Numbered from the stretch's first letter, positions 28,201 through 36,969 are shown. The stretch: DNA of 55,624 nt from Candidatus Krumholzibacteriota bacterium (GCA_024276305.1 JAJRXK010000001.1:1-55624), one strand, 5' to 3'. The notes: generated by a model from the letters alone, not told the origin. A program made the numbers and translations.

Positions 28201-28982
28201 TGTTGAACGAACGGCAGCAGCGCTTGGACAAGATCGGGCCGGTGAACTTCGTGGCCCTCGACGAATACGAGGAGAAGAAGCAGCGCTTGGACTTCTTGGA
28301 ACAACAGCGGGACGATCTGCTCAAGAGCAAAGACGATCTCCTGCGCGCCATCGACACCATCAACCGGACCGCCCGGGAGATGTTTCAGACCACCTTCGAG
28401 CAAGTGCGCCAGAATTTCCGAGAGATTTTCACGACCCTCTTTTCGGGAGGCGAGGCGGATCTGATCCTCCACAAGACCGACGATCCCCTGCAGAGCGACA
28501 TCCAAGTGATGGCGCGTCCGAGTGGCAAACGGGTGGACAGTGTCTCCCTCCTCTCCGGTGGGGAGCGCGCCCTCACCGCCATCGCCCTGCTCTTCGCGGT
28601 CTACCTCATCAAGCCCAGTCCTTTCTGTCTCCTCGACGAGGTCGACGCGCCACTCGACGACATGAATGTGGGGCGCTTCGTCCGGCTGCTCGAGCGTTTC
28701 AGTGATCGTACTCAGTTCATCGTGATCACCCACAACAAGCTCACCATGGAAGCGGGCAATCACCTCTACGGGGTGACGATGGAAGAGAGTGGAGTGAGCC
28801 GCCTGGTTTCGGTGAGCTTCGACGAGTTGCGGGGCGAGGATCCCATCGAGGCCCTCGAGGGAATCGCGGCCCAGCGAGAGGCGGACCAGGCCAACCCCGA
28901 GCGTCGCCTCGACCCCGGACATGCGGTCGACAAAGCGCGGGAGATGGCGGCCGAAGCGGGTGCGCAGCCCGAGGAGGTCTGA
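25260..28982 (+). CDS. smc: Chromosome segregation protein SMC
   Basis: Bacterial condensin subunit, 1240 residues. N-terminal ATPase half: IGFKSFMD and Walker A GPNGCGKSN (residues 31-39). Long coiled coils occupy about 165-500 and 680-1010 (Glu/Gln/Arg-rich heptads). The hinge at about 505-665 includes GRVKGAMAERLKV, EDADALLVDAV and a GGSGARR segment. The C-terminal half contains the ABC signature LLSGGERALTAIAL and Walker B/D-loop PFCLLDEVDAPLDD. TTG 25260 is used with GGGAGGGG 7 nt upstream; no ATG near gives a better N-terminus. Genes scpA/scpB are not in the window. The adjacent ftsY repeats the smc-ftsY order known from Bacillus. Confidence 0.97.
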   Translation: MRLKRVEMIGFKSFMDRTVLDFRDGITCVLGPNGCGKSNVVDAVRWVLGEQSAKQLRGEKMEDVIFKGTRRRKPMSSAEVSLVFDNTAQRLNLPYAEVAVTRRVSRAGTSDYFLNKTPCRLKDIRDLFYDTGVGNNAYSVIEQEIVGQVLDPSEDKVRTILEEGSGIVRYKVKRKEALRKLDLTERDLLRVEDIIEEIGRQVRSLARQVGKARRHQRLYGEVKALEFVRAHMKRQQLQAELDTLRDKDQELRAEGSGDDAEASRIESQVSQLRPELDGLEDRRREKAQALSEVESQLNRIEGELLVLQEKIASGQRRREEISAEMERGGSRATQLREEQEQAEVEHAAVVERLREREAGVKAREAAAQEVGATFEQARRELAQAQQMSLGFLRQEADQKQDITAAETKLEALRQQEDRLRQTQGESEQRLQTLREQLTDIESQVEAKHREIDEKQQALVTVESEVKTSDEQLQQCSQLRNAASDELARVESRHEMALKLAEDYEGYRAGAATLLKDEQLKGRVKGAMAERLKVEPDYAAAFELLFGEDADALLVDAVGDARDLAQRLVDEELGLASFVADLGRSSNQPLDDSGVPGRAATDLVQVDAEAQGVLSRWLSRVRVVETSREAVDGVLEYAGRGFSFLSRDGLYLRHDGLVRGGSGARRALSLFGRRDQVEQLAEEVQRRRSLLAEREREEQAHREALRVARERVTEVQRELSESRQAAAALQQQLASRQGMVEREQEEGRRNETQLRQVEAEMQELLAEVESLRLSLGRHGESQEASQRRVEELTSRVAELEAERDRQAEELGEARLALTHDRGVDRELRGRRDRLENMRSELDERLRNLDAEGATLEKNVAQWQEEVRSRREEVDGLYRMRSQRQEDLREVNEIIDGKRNEVEQLREQLRLVHERQKQKADALHEVETQITKVELTLANLEDRIQEKFETTVEEGYQAIEEGQLPSDLVREEDTYQLSQVEEMLNERQQRLDKIGPVNFVALDEYEEKKQRLDFLEQQRDDLLKSKDDLLRAIDTINRTAREMFQTTFEQVRQNFREIFTTLFSGGEADLILHKTDDPLQSDIQVMARPSGKRVDSVSLLSGGERALTAIALLFAVYLIKPSPFCLLDEVDAPLDDMNVGRFVRLLERFSDRTQFIVITHNKLTMEAGNHLYGVTMEESGVSRLVSVSFDELRGEDPIEALEGIAAQREADQANPERRLDPGHAVDKAREMAAEAGAQPEEV

Positions 28983-28984
28983 GT

Positions 28985-29938
28985 TTGGTCTTCGGAGCCA
29001 TTCGCAAACTCAAGCGCGGTCTGGACAAGACTCGCAATCGTTTGGTGGGCCGCCTCGGGGCGGCCCTCAAGCGCGAAGTCTATCTCACCGAGGGGTTCTT
29101 GGAGGAAGTCGAAGAGATCCTCATCGCCGCGGACGTTGGAGTGGAGGCGGCGGTCGAACTCAGCGAGGGACTGGGCCGGCGCCTGCGTGAAGCGGGAGGG
29201 ACGGCGAAGCTCGAAGACGTGACTTCGGTGCTGAGGGAAGAGATCGCGAACATGCTCGGCGGTGCCGAAGGCGAATCCATCGAGTCGGGAGGTCCCCCTC
29301 ATGTGATTCTCGTGGTCGGGGTCAATGGTGTGGGCAAGACCACGTCGATCGCGAAGTTGGCGAAGTGGCACCAAGGGCAGGGACGACGGGTGCTCCTGGG
29401 AGCCGCGGACACCTTTCGCGCCGCTGCGGTGGAACAGTTGTCCCTGTGGGCGGATCGAATCGGAGTGGAGATCGTCAAGCAGGACATGGGCGCCGATCCA
29501 GCGGCGGTGGCCTTCGACACCGTGGCCCGGGCCAAGGCCCAGGGATTCGACGTGGTGATTCTCGATACCGCCGGACGTCTACAGAACAAAGAAGGGCTCA
29601 TGCGCGAGCTCGAGAAGATCGGTCGAGTGGTACGCAAGCAAATCGAGGATGGTCCTCACGAGACCCTTCTCTGCCTCGACGCCAATACCGGGCAGAATGG
29701 GATCAGTCAGGCCCAGGAATTCACCGCGACGGTTCCCCTCGATGCGATCTTCCTCACCAAGCTCGACGGCACCGCGAAGGGGGGCATCGTGGTGGCCATC
29801 GCGCAGGGTCTCGATCTCCCGGTGCGATATGTCGGGACGGGAGAGAGTGCCGATGACTTCGCGCTCTTCCACGCGCAGGACTTCGCCGGAGCGCTCTTCG
29901 AGGCGGACGAAGAGAGTGTGGGTCAGGAGAATTCGTGA
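28985..29938 (+). CDS. ftsY: Signal recognition particle receptor FtsY
   Basis: SRP-receptor GTPase that delivers ribosome-nascent chains to the Sec translocon. 317 residues: a short basic N-terminal helix (residues 1-30) instead of a long acidic A domain, the four-helix N domain to about 105, and the G domain with G1 GVNGVGKTTS (112-121), the DTFRAAAVEQL insertion region, DTAGRLQNK and the TKLDGTAKGG / GTGE closing motifs. TTG 28985 is preceded by GGAGG at 7 nt. The stop overlaps the ribD GTG start (GTGA), so translation is coupled into the riboflavin genes. Confidence 0.96.
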   Translation: MVFGAIRKLKRGLDKTRNRLVGRLGAALKREVYLTEGFLEEVEEILIAADVGVEAAVELSEGLGRRLREAGGTAKLEDVTSVLREEIANMLGGAEGESIESGGPPHVILVVGVNGVGKTTSIAKLAKWHQGQGRRVLLGAADTFRAAAVEQLSLWADRIGVEIVKQDMGADPAAVAFDTVARAKAQGFDVVILDTAGRLQNKEGLMRELEKIGRVVRKQIEDGPHETLLCLDANTGQNGISQAQEFTATVPLDAIFLTKLDGTAKGGIVVAIAQGLDLPVRYVGTGESADDFALFHAQDFAGALFEADEESVGQENS

Positions 29939-31074
29939 GCATTTCGTCGAGGGGATCTCGAGAGGACTCCTACTGGATGCGACGCGCGTTGGTCTTGGCT
30001 CGACCTCACCTGGCCCGAGCTTGGCCCAACCCCACGGTCGGTGCAGTGGTGGTCCGCGATCGCGAGTGCTTGGGTCAGGGTGTGCACCTGGGCCCCGGGC
30101 ATCCTCATGCCGAGGTTGCGGCCATCGCGGCCGCGGAGGCCGCGGGTCACTCGGTTCGGGGCAGCACGGTCTACGTCACCCTCGAGCCCTGCCACCACCA
30201 GGGCCGCACTCCTCCCTGTACCCGGACCCTCCTCGGGGCCGGGGTCGGCCGCGTCGTCTATGCCGTCGCCGACGACAACCCGCGGGTGCCGGGAGGGGGG
30301 GGGGCCTTCCTGCGGGAGCGGGGTCTGGACCTCCGGACGGGAGTCCTGGGTCGGGTGGCCTGGGAACTCAACCATCCCTTCTTCGAGACCCCCACCGACC
30401 GCGAGGTGCACTGGACTCTGAAACTGGCCCTGGGTCTCGACGGGACTCTCGCGCCGGGGGGCGTGGATCTCAGCGATCCCCGAGCCCGGCGGATCACCGG
30501 AGCGTTGGCCCATCGCCGGGCCCACCGTCTCCGCGGCGGGGCCAGAGCGGTGGTGGTGGGATCGCGGACCATCCGCCTGGATCGTCCCCGCCTCGATCTT
30601 CGACATCTCTCTCCCGATGCGGTCGCCGGTCCCGGACCGCGGCCGGTGGTCTTGGACTCCGGAGCCGCATTGGGGCCGGAGGAGCTGCCCGCCAGGGCGC
30701 TGGTTTTCCACGCCTCCGACCGGGGGAGCCACGCCGTGGAGGAGGATCGGGAGTGGGTCCGGGTGGATCGCCGCGAGGATGGCCGGCTGGCATGGCCTCG
30801 GATCGCCCAAGAACTCGCGGACCGAGGTCTGGGTCTGGTTCTGGTCGAAGGCGGCGCGGCGGTCGCGGCGGACCTGCTGGACCACTGTCCGCCCCAGCGC
30901 ATCCACCTCCTGATTGCCCCGCGAGGATGGAAGAATGCCTCCGTGCGGCTCCCGCTCGCCGTGGACCTCGATCGCGACTACCGTAGGGTACGTGTGCGGC
31001 CCCTCGGGCCCGATGTCGAGTGGGTCTTCCAGCGCCGGGATCTTCCGGAGGGGCCTGGGAATCGTCAGGAGTGA
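29935..31074 (+). CDS. ribD: Bifunctional pyrimidine deaminase/reductase RibD
   Basis: Two successive steps of riboflavin synthesis: deamination of the pyrimidinone from GTP and NADPH reduction of the ribosyl side chain. 379 residues. The deaminase domain (1-145) has the zinc-binding HAE at 58-60 and PCHHQGRTPPC with Cys86 and Cys95. The reductase domain (150-370) shows LKLALGLDGTLA, GGARAVVVGSRTI and the NADPH-site LVLVEGGAAVAADLL. The GGGG run near residue 120 and low conservation of parts of the C-terminus are not truncations. The GTG start overlaps ftsY, and ribE follows 3 nt after the stop. No FMN riboswitch can precede it because the upstream bases are ftsY coding sequence. Confidence 0.94.
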   Translation: MSISSRGSREDSYWMRRALVLARPHLARAWPNPTVGAVVVRDRECLGQGVHLGPGHPHAEVAAIAAAEAAGHSVRGSTVYVTLEPCHHQGRTPPCTRTLLGAGVGRVVYAVADDNPRVPGGGGAFLRERGLDLRTGVLGRVAWELNHPFFETPTDREVHWTLKLALGLDGTLAPGGVDLSDPRARRITGALAHRRAHRLRGGARAVVVGSRTIRLDRPRLDLRHLSPDAVAGPGPRPVVLDSGAALGPEELPARALVFHASDRGSHAVEEDREWVRVDRREDGRLAWPRIAQELADRGLGLVLVEGGAAVAADLLDHCPPQRIHLLIAPRGWKNASVRLPLAVDLDRDYRRVRVRPLGPDVEWVFQRRDLPEGPGNRQE

Positions 31075-31077
31075 GCC

Positions 31078-31734
31078 ATGTTCACGGGCATCGTCCAGGC
31101 CGTCGGTCGGGTGGAGACGTTGCGCAGCAGCGTCGACGATCGAGATCTGGTGGTTCGTGCCCCCGCCCCCGTCGTCGACCGCCTGGAGATCGGGGCGAGC
31201 ATCGCCCTCGATGGAGTGTGCCAGACGGTCACGGGCTTGGAGCCCGGGCGCTTCGAGGTCCACGCCATCGCGGAGACCCTCCGAGTGACCACGCTCGGAT
31301 CTCTGGCCGTCGGCGATTCCCTCAACCTGGAGACCGCGTTGGCCGCCGGAGATCCTCTGGGCGGGCACTTCGTGCAGGGTCATGTCGATGGGGTGGCGCA
31401 GATCGTGGGACAGCGGTCGGTGGGCGACTCCACGGCCTTTCGTTTTCGGGCCGACCCCGCTTTGGTGTCCCAACTGGTACCCAAGGGGAGTGTCGCGATC
31501 GACGGAATCAGTCTGACCGTGGGTCCGGAGGTGGGCGAGGTGCATTTCGAAGTCTTCCTCATTCCGCACACTCTCGAGGTAACGACATTGGGGGCCAAGA
31601 AGGTCGGCGATCGCGTGAACCTCGAAACCGACGTTCTGGGGAAATATGTTCTGCGCTACCTCGACCGAGGTGGGGATACGACCCTCCAGATCGATGATCT
31701 CCACCGGGCAGGATTCGGAGGCGGAGCGAAATGA
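31078..31734 (+). CDS. ribE: Riboflavin synthase alpha subunit
   Basis: Dismutates two 6,7-dimethyl-8-ribityllumazine molecules to riboflavin. 218 residues with two tandem lumazine-binding beta barrels; the first starts with the invariant [13 protein letters not shown] and has [12 protein letters not shown], the second has the matching [13 protein letters not shown] and the [12 protein letters not shown] block. The C-terminus provides the trimerisation helix. ATG 31078 lies 3 nt after the ribD stop; the stop overlaps the ribBA start as ATGA. Identity is secure. Confidence 0.96.
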   Translation: MFTGIVQAVGRVETLRSSVDDRDLVVRAPAPVVDRLEIGASIALDGVCQTVTGLEPGRFEVHAIAETLRVTTLGSLAVGDSLNLETALAAGDPLGGHFVQGHVDGVAQIVGQRSVGDSTAFRFRADPALVSQLVPKGSVAIDGISLTVGPEVGEVHFEVFLIPHTLEVTTLGAKKVGDRVNLETDVLGKYVLRYLDRGGDTTLQIDDLHRAGFGGGAK

Positions 31735-32981
31735 CCGGAGCCAAATCCACCGCATCGAGATCGGACTTCGATCGCATCGAGGATGCCATCTCGGCCTTCG
31801 GCCGCGGAGAGATGATCATCGTCGTCGATGACGAGGAGCGGGAGAACGAGGGGGACGTGATCTTCGCGGCCGAGAAAGTGTCGGCCGAGAAGATCAATTT
31901 CTTGGCCAAGGAGGCCCGTGGGTTGGTCTGCGTGGCCGCCGAACAGTCCCATCTCGAGCGGCTCGAACTCTATCCCATGGCCCATCGCAACACCTCTCGG
32001 TTGGGCACTCGCTTCACCGTGAGCATCGATGCGGCGGAGGGAACCACCACCGGTATTTCGGCGGCGGACCGTGCGCTGACCATTGCGCGATTCGCGGCCG
32101 CCGATTCGGGACCGAACGATTTCGCGCGTCCGGGACATGTCTTTCCCCTGCAGGCGGTTCGAGGCGGAGTCCTGAAGCGAGCGGGTCATACCGAAGCGGC
32201 CGTCGATTTGGCGCGTCTGGCGGGATTGAATCCCAGTGGTGTGCTCTGCGAGATCATGGACGACGACGGCACGATGGCCCGAGTGCCCGCACTCCTGGAA
32301 TTCGCACGACGCTTCGAGTTGCCCATCATCACCATCCACGATCTCATCGAATACCGCCGTCTCCACGAACGACTGGTGGAACGGCTCGAGGAAATCCCGC
32401 TGCCGACGCGGGCCGGAGACTTTCGCATGTGTCTCTATCGTTCTTCGGTGGATTCGGACGAGCACGTCGCATTGGTCAAGGGCGAGATTTCGGCCGAGTC
32501 ACCGACCCTGGTCCGGGTGCACTCCGAATGCCTGACCGGCGACCTCTTTCACAGCTTGCGATGCGATTGCGGAGATCAGCTCGAGTCCGCCTTGGCCCGG
32601 ATTTCCGCCGAGGGCAATGGAGTCTTTCTGTACATGCGCCAGGAGGGACGGGGCATCGGCCTGCGGAACAAGCTGCGCGCCTACCGACTGCAGGACGAGG
32701 GCGCGGATACGGTGGAGGCCAACGCAAAGCTGGGATTTCCGCCCGATCTGCGCCACTATGGAATCGGAGCGCAGATTCTCTTCGACCTGGGAGTGCGCAG
32801 AATGCGCCTGCTCACCAACAACCCTCGCAAGATCGTGGGCTTGGAAGCCTATGGTCTGGAACTCGTGGAGCGCGTTCCCTTGGAGATCCTTCCCAACTCG
32901 CGCAATCGTCGTTATCTCGCCACCAAACGTGACAAGCTCGGACACCTTCTCGGTGAGCTCGACTCGGAGGCATCCTCATGA
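31731..32981 (+). CDS. ribBA: Bifunctional 3,4-dihydroxy-2-butanone-4-phosphate synthase / GTP cyclohydrolase II
   Basis: Supplies both branch precursors of riboflavin. Residues 15-215 are the RibB domain with the acidic metal-binding [16 protein letters not shown] and the [21 protein letters not shown] block. Residues 220-410 are RibA with the zinc site [20 protein letters not shown], the catalytic region [10 protein letters not shown] and the LTNNPRKI block. 416 residues is the normal length of the fused form and no catalytic residue appears lost. Overlaps ribE upstream and ribH downstream by 4 nt each. Confidence 0.96.
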   Translation: MTGAKSTASRSDFDRIEDAISAFGRGEMIIVVDDEERENEGDVIFAAEKVSAEKINFLAKEARGLVCVAAEQSHLERLELYPMAHRNTSRLGTRFTVSIDAAEGTTTGISAADRALTIARFAAADSGPNDFARPGHVFPLQAVRGGVLKRAGHTEAAVDLARLAGLNPSGVLCEIMDDDGTMARVPALLEFARRFELPIITIHDLIEYRRLHERLVERLEEIPLPTRAGDFRMCLYRSSVDSDEHVALVKGEISAESPTLVRVHSECLTGDLFHSLRCDCGDQLESALARISAEGNGVFLYMRQEGRGIGLRNKLRAYRLQDEGADTVEANAKLGFPPDLRHYGIGAQILFDLGVRRMRLLTNNPRKIVGLEAYGLELVERVPLEILPNSRNRRYLATKRDKLGHLLGELDSEASS

Positions 32982-33460
32982 CGCAGAATTTCGAAGGTAC
33001 CTACAATGGTGCCGACCGCCGCATCGCGATCGTGGTGGGGCGCTTCAACTCGCTGTTCTCCGAGCAGATGCTCGAGGGTTGTGTGGATGGCCTGGTGCGG
33101 CACGGGGTGGCCGATGATGACGTCCATGTGGTGCACGTTCCCGGCGCGTTGGAGATCCCCCTCGTTTGCCAACGCCTGGCCCGAAGCGAGGACTACGATG
33201 CGATCATCGCGTTGGGTGCGGTGATTCGCGGGGCAACCCCTCACTTCGACCATGTGAGCACGGTGGTCAGCCGAGGATGCGCCGAGGTGGCTCTCTCCGA
33301 GAGCACCCCGGTGGTCTTCGGAGTCCTGACCACGGACAACCTCGAGCAAGCCATGGAGCGCGCGGGCACCAAAGCCGGCAACAAGGGATTCGATGCGGCC
33401 ATGACTGCCTTGGAAATGGCCAATTTGCTGCCGCTGATGCCCGAAGAGGCCGAAGAGTGA
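32978..33460 (+). CDS. ribH: 6,7-dimethyl-8-ribityllumazine synthase
   Basis: Condenses the RibB and RibD products into the lumazine precursor; forms pentamers or 60-mer shells. 160 residues with [18 protein letters not shown] at the N-terminus, [38 protein letters not shown] and the catalytic-His context, then [20 protein letters not shown] near the end. ATG 32978 overlaps the ribBA stop by 4 nt. The 3' end overlaps nusB by GTGA. Complete and ordinary. Confidence 0.96.
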   Translation: MTQNFEGTYNGADRRIAIVVGRFNSLFSEQMLEGCVDGLVRHGVADDDVHVVHVPGALEIPLVCQRLARSEDYDAIIALGAVIRGATPHFDHVSTVVSRGCAEVALSESTPVVFGVLTTDNLEQAMERAGTKAGNKGFDAAMTALEMANLLPLMPEEAEE

Positions 33461-33879
33461 AGGCAGCCCGCCGCCGCAAGGCGCGTGAGCTCTTGGTCCA
33501 GGCCCTCTACGCGGCCGAACTCGGCCACCAGCCCCTCGCTCAGGCGGTGGCCGACCAGATCGAGCGGCGCCATCCCCACGAGGAGTCCATGGACTACATC
33601 CAGGGGCTGCTGGCCGAGCTCCAGAAGAACGAGGCGGGTCGTGATGAGCGCATCGATGCCGTGCTCGAGGGCTGGTCTCCGGAACGAGTCGGGGTGGTGG
33701 AGCGTTGCATCTTGCGACTCGGGGTGGTGGAGCTGGAATCTCGGTCCGATGTGCCCACCGCGGTCATTCTGGACGAGGCCATGGGATTGGCGCGCCACTT
33801 CGCGACGGAAGACTCGGCTCGATTCGTCCACGGGGTCCTCGATCGCCTCGGTCGTGAATTGCGATCGACCGAGGGCTGA
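33457..33879 (+). CDS. nusB: Transcription antitermination protein NusB
   Basis: Helical RNA-binding protein of rRNA antitermination complexes. 140 residues: [21 protein letters not shown] at the start, [22 protein letters not shown] in the middle and [21 protein letters not shown] near the C-terminus match the family. GTG 33457 overlaps the ribH stop. ribH-nusB adjacency is widespread among bacteria. It is the last gene of the large selA-to-nusB unit; the next gene has its own promoter immediately downstream. Confidence 0.95.
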   Translation: MKAARRRKARELLVQALYAAELGHQPLAQAVADQIERRHPHEESMDYIQGLLAELQKNEAGRDERIDAVLEGWSPERVGVVERCILRLGVVELESRSDVPTAVILDEAMGLARHFATEDSARFVHGVLDRLGRELRSTEG

Positions 33880-33912
33880 GTTTTCTCTTCTTGGCCATCG
33901 GCGTTCCTCCGG

Positions 33913-33942
33913 TTGTTCTTCTCCCTCTCGCCGCGATACAAT
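33913..33942 (+). promoter_or_regulatory. Promoter giving a probable leaderless mRNA
   Basis: TTGTTC (33913-33918), 18-bp spacer, TACAAT (33937-33942; 5 of 6 consensus bases). The usual 7-nt distance places transcription start at the A of ATG 33949, so the methyltransferase mRNA would have no 5' leader; no Shine-Dalgarno is present. Confidence 0.5.
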
Positions 33943-33948
33943 CATCGG

Positions 33949-34731
33949 ATGAAAGAATCTCGCAAGGAACACTGGGAGGCCTTCTGGTCGCAAGCCGGAG
34001 AGCTCTCGCTGGACGATGTCTACGACAATGGTGGACGGATCCTCCGAGAAGTATTCGCCGCGACGGATCCCAAGGGATTGCGGGTCCTGGAGGTCGGGGC
34101 CGGAACCGGTCGTGACAGTCTGGCCCTCGCGGCGGCGGGGGCCGAAGTCGTGACCCTCGACTATGCGCCCCGCAGTCTGGGACTCATCCGAGACGCCGCT
34201 CGGGCTGCGGATGCTCGGGTCCACGTGGTGGGGGGCGACGGGCTGCGATTGCCCTTTCCCGATGAGAGTTTCGACCTGGTCTTTCACCAAGGTTTGCTGG
34301 AGCATTTCCGGGACCCCGGTCCCCTGTTGCGGGAGAATGTGCGGGTCCTCAAGAAGGGAGGCCTGCTCCTGGTGGATGTTCCCCAGCGCTACCACTACTA
34401 CACTCTGGGCAAGCACCTCCTGATGCTCTTCGATCGGTGGTTCGCAGGGTGGGAGACGGAGTTCAGTATCGGTGAACTCGAGGGTCGCATGTCCGAGGTG
34501 GGCCTGCGCTGCGAGCGAAGCTACGGCGACTGGATGGTCCCCGGGCTCTTCTACCGGGCCTTGCGCAAAGTATTGCTCACCGGTCCGGGGTGGCGTTTGC
34601 CGATGTATCCTCCGCCCCTTCCGATCTTGGGTGGTCTTGGTGCGAAGTGGAGGGCGTGGTTCTCGACGAAGAGGGCGTCTCTGTACACCACCATCGTGAT
34701 CGGAGTCATCGGGCGGAAGCCCACGACCTAG
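33949..34731 (+). CDS. Class I SAM-dependent methyltransferase
   Basis: 260 residues with a Methyltransf_11-type fold. Motif I is VLEVGAGTGRDSLALAAAGA, followed by an acidic end of strand 2 (LDYA), PFPDESFDLVFHQGLLEHF (motif IV/post-motif) and LKKGGLLLVDVPQRYHYYTLGK. The C-terminal 80 residues are aromatic-rich and may bind substrate or membrane. The substrate cannot be told; its position at the head of the glycan region, 12 nt before a GT4 gene, suggests a sugar, lipid or quinone-like acceptor. ATG 33949 appears to be read from a leaderless transcript because the promoter -10 ends 6 nt upstream. Confidence 0.8.
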   Translation: MKESRKEHWEAFWSQAGELSLDDVYDNGGRILREVFAATDPKGLRVLEVGAGTGRDSLALAAAGAEVVTLDYAPRSLGLIRDAARAADARVHVVGGDGLRLPFPDESFDLVFHQGLLEHFRDPGPLLRENVRVLKKGGLLLVDVPQRYHYYTLGKHLLMLFDRWFAGWETEFSIGELEGRMSEVGLRCERSYGDWMVPGLFYRALRKVLLTGPGWRLPMYPPPLPILGGLGAKWRAWFSTKRASLYTTIVIGVIGRKPTT

Positions 34732-34742
34732 CGGAGAATCCC

Positions 34743-35852
34743 CTGAAGATCCTGGCACTCAACTGGCGAGATCGGAGTGACCCCATGGGGGGAGGGGCGG
34801 AGGTGCACCTCCACGAGATTTTGCGCCGACTGGTGGAATGGGGACACGAGGTGACCTGGATTGCTTGCCACTATCCGGGGGCGGCCTTCGAGGAAGTGGG
34901 CGATGACGGGATTCGTTACTTGCGGCGGGGGCGGTGGGAGCTCGCGAATTTTCATCTGCCTCGGTTGCTCCGCGAAGAGACGCGACGACACCACTACGAC
35001 GTGGTGCTCGAAGACATCAACAAGATTCCCTTCTACTCTCCTCTTCACACCCGCCTGCCCGTACTCGCGGTGGTTCCTCACCTCTTCGGGGGCACGGTCT
35101 TTCGGGAGACCAATCCGCTCTTCGCGACCTATGTGTGGATGAGCGAGTTCCCGTTGCGGTGGATCTACCGCGGATGTCGCTTCATGGCCATCAGCCAGAG
35201 CACCAAGGAGGACCTCCAGAAGCGAGGGATTCCGGGCGAGCTCATCGACGTCGCCGAGTGCGGTATGGACCACTCCCGCTACCGTATGGAGAACCCTCCG
35301 GCGAGGAAGGATCCCCCCCAGATCGTCCATCTCGGCCGCTTGCGTCGGTACAAGAGCGTCGGTGTCGTGATCCGGGCGCTGGTCCGTATTCGGGAGGTCT
35401 TCCCCGAGGCCGAGCTGCAGATCGTGGGAGACGGTCCGGATCGGGTGCGTCTGCAGACCCTGGCCTTTCGCCTGGGGCTCTCCCGCGCGGTGCATTTCCG
35501 GGGTTATCTGCCCCGCGAAGAGATTGTCGATCTCTTGTATCGAAGTCGACTCTTTCTCAATCCCAGCCCGAAGGAGGGATGGGGCCTCACGGTGATCGAA
35601 GCCAACGAATGCGGAGTTCCGGTGGTCGCGAGTCGCCGGCCGGGGCTCATGGATTCGGTCCGAGACGGCCAAACGGGTCTGCTGGCCGAATACGGAAATG
35701 TGGAGGACTTCGCGTCCAAGTCCCTCGAACTCCTGACCGACCTGCCCCGGTGGCGAGCGATGAGCGAGAACGCCACCCGCTGGGCCCAAAGCTTCGACTG
35801 GGAGGATACCGCGCGGGGCACCTTGGAGAGTCTGCAGCGATGTCTTCGGTGA
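34743..35852 (+). CDS. Glycosyltransferase family 4, apparent CTG start
   Basis: GT-B glycosyltransferase, 369 residues. The N-terminus LKILALNWRDRSDPMGGGAE is typical of GT4 proteins with the first strand and donor-loop glycines. The C-terminal domain shows IVHLGRLRRYKSV, LQIVGDGPDR and the EX7E motif EGWGLTVIE. The conserved first strand begins at 34743 with CTG, preceded by GGAG at 6 nt; the next ATG (34785) would delete that strand, and upstream GTG codons lie within the methyltransferase gene. CTG initiation is therefore the best reading. It is probably involved in extending a lipid-linked glycan; sugar unknown. Confidence 0.82.
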   Translation: MKILALNWRDRSDPMGGGAEVHLHEILRRLVEWGHEVTWIACHYPGAAFEEVGDDGIRYLRRGRWELANFHLPRLLREETRRHHYDVVLEDINKIPFYSPLHTRLPVLAVVPHLFGGTVFRETNPLFATYVWMSEFPLRWIYRGCRFMAISQSTKEDLQKRGIPGELIDVAECGMDHSRYRMENPPARKDPPQIVHLGRLRRYKSVGVVIRALVRIREVFPEAELQIVGDGPDRVRLQTLAFRLGLSRAVHFRGYLPREEIVDLLYRSRLFLNPSPKEGWGLTVIEANECGVPVVASRRPGLMDSVRDGQTGLLAEYGNVEDFASKSLELLTDLPRWRAMSENATRWAQSFDWEDTARGTLESLQRCLR

Positions 35853-36925
35853 GGAAGTCCCTGTGGTGGCTCTTCAGCGGATGGAGGGCTTGGATCCTCC
35901 GTCTGGCCTTCAGTGCGGGGCTGCTCCTGTGGCTGGTGGCTCAGTTGCGGGGCAGTGGCACGCAGCTGCGGGCCCTGCGGCCGGTGGATCTCTGGCCGGC
36001 GGCTCTGGCCTTCGGCGCAAGCACGGTGCTGGGCGCTTGGCAGTGGACGAGGATCCTGCGCCACGCGGGGGTCGAGGTATCCGCCGCCCGGATGCAGGCG
36101 CTCTACTGGGTGGGCCTCTTCTTCAACAATTTTCTGCCCTCCAACGTGGGCGGCGATCTGGTGAAGGTGGCCGATCTGGCGGTCGATACCGGGAAGGTGC
36201 TGCGGCCACTGGCGGGGACTCTCCTCGATCGGGTGCTGGGTCTGAGCGCGTTGGTGGCCCTGGCCTTCTTGGCCGGTTTGGGCTTGGGGGGAGGCGCTCC
36301 CGCGGGTATTCCCTGGTGGGCGCTGGGCTTGTTGGTCCTGCCGACCATCGGTCTGGCGGCCTCTCTCCTCTCGGGTCGCGCGGGACGGGGCATTTCCTCT
36401 CTGGCCGGATACCTTCTCCCGGCCCGAATGGCCGGCCGGGTTCGAGAGCTTCTCGTCGAGCTGGCCTCCTACCGGGCCCAGCCCTGGTTCGTGGTCCAGC
36501 TCGCAGCCCTGGCCCTGGTGGTCCAGGGCTTGAGGGTCGCGACGCATCTCGCAGTGGCGTGGGCCATGGGAATCGAGTTGAATCTCGAAACCGTTCTCGC
36601 ATTCTACGTGGTGGTCCCCATCCTGGGGGTGGCGATCGTCCTTCCCCTCTCCTTCAATGGGCTGGGGGTCCGAGAGTTTGCTGCCTCGAGGCTGATGCCG
36701 GAAATGGGGATTGCGCCGGCGTTGGCGTTCAGCTTGCAGGTGGCCACCTACTTCGTCCAAGTGGCCGTCAGTCTGATCGGCGGCGTGATCTTCGGGATCC
36801 TGCTCTTGAGGGGACGGCTCATGGCGCGGGGGGCAGAGCTGCCTCGCCGGGGAACTCCATCGCCGGCGGGGGGTTCGATGGACAGCCCCAGCCCACCATC
36901 GGCCGATCGGGAGTCGCCGCCGTGA
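35840..36925 (+). CDS. UPF0104 / lysylphosphatidylglycerol-synthase-TM-like flippase-type membrane protein
   Basis: Integral membrane protein of 361 residues with about eight hydrophobic segments between residues 18 and 330. The family block GLFFNNFLPSNVGGDLVKVADL is characteristic of LPG_synthase_TM/UPF0104 proteins. A second conserved segment is VVPILGVAIVLPLSFNGLGVRE. Members are related to the flippase half of MprF and often sit in glycan clusters, where they may move lipid-linked sugars or lipids; direct evidence here is absent. The last 35 residues are a Pro/Ser/Arg-rich tail. ATG 35840 overlaps the GT4 end by 13 nt, so the two genes are coupled. Confidence 0.85.
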   Translation: MSSVRKSLWWLFSGWRAWILRLAFSAGLLLWLVAQLRGSGTQLRALRPVDLWPAALAFGASTVLGAWQWTRILRHAGVEVSAARMQALYWVGLFFNNFLPSNVGGDLVKVADLAVDTGKVLRPLAGTLLDRVLGLSALVALAFLAGLGLGGGAPAGIPWWALGLLVLPTIGLAASLLSGRAGRGISSLAGYLLPARMAGRVRELLVELASYRAQPWFVVQLAALALVVQGLRVATHLAVAWAMGIELNLETVLAFYVVVPILGVAIVLPLSFNGLGVREFAASRLMPEMGIAPALAFSLQVATYFVQVAVSLIGGVIFGILLLRGRLMARGAELPRRGTPSPAGGSMDSPSPPSADRESPP

Positions 36926-36940
36926 ATCCTGTCGGAGAGG

Positions 36941-36969
36941 GTGACCTCACTGAAGATTCGGGCTAGAGT
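36941..36969 (+). promoter_or_regulatory. Candidate promoter for the DUF2723 gene
   Basis: GTGACC (36941-36946), 17-bp spacer, TAGAGT (36964-36969), predicted start near 36976. The downstream gene begins at 37011 with GGGAG upstream. Matches the form of the selA promoter. Confidence 0.4.
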
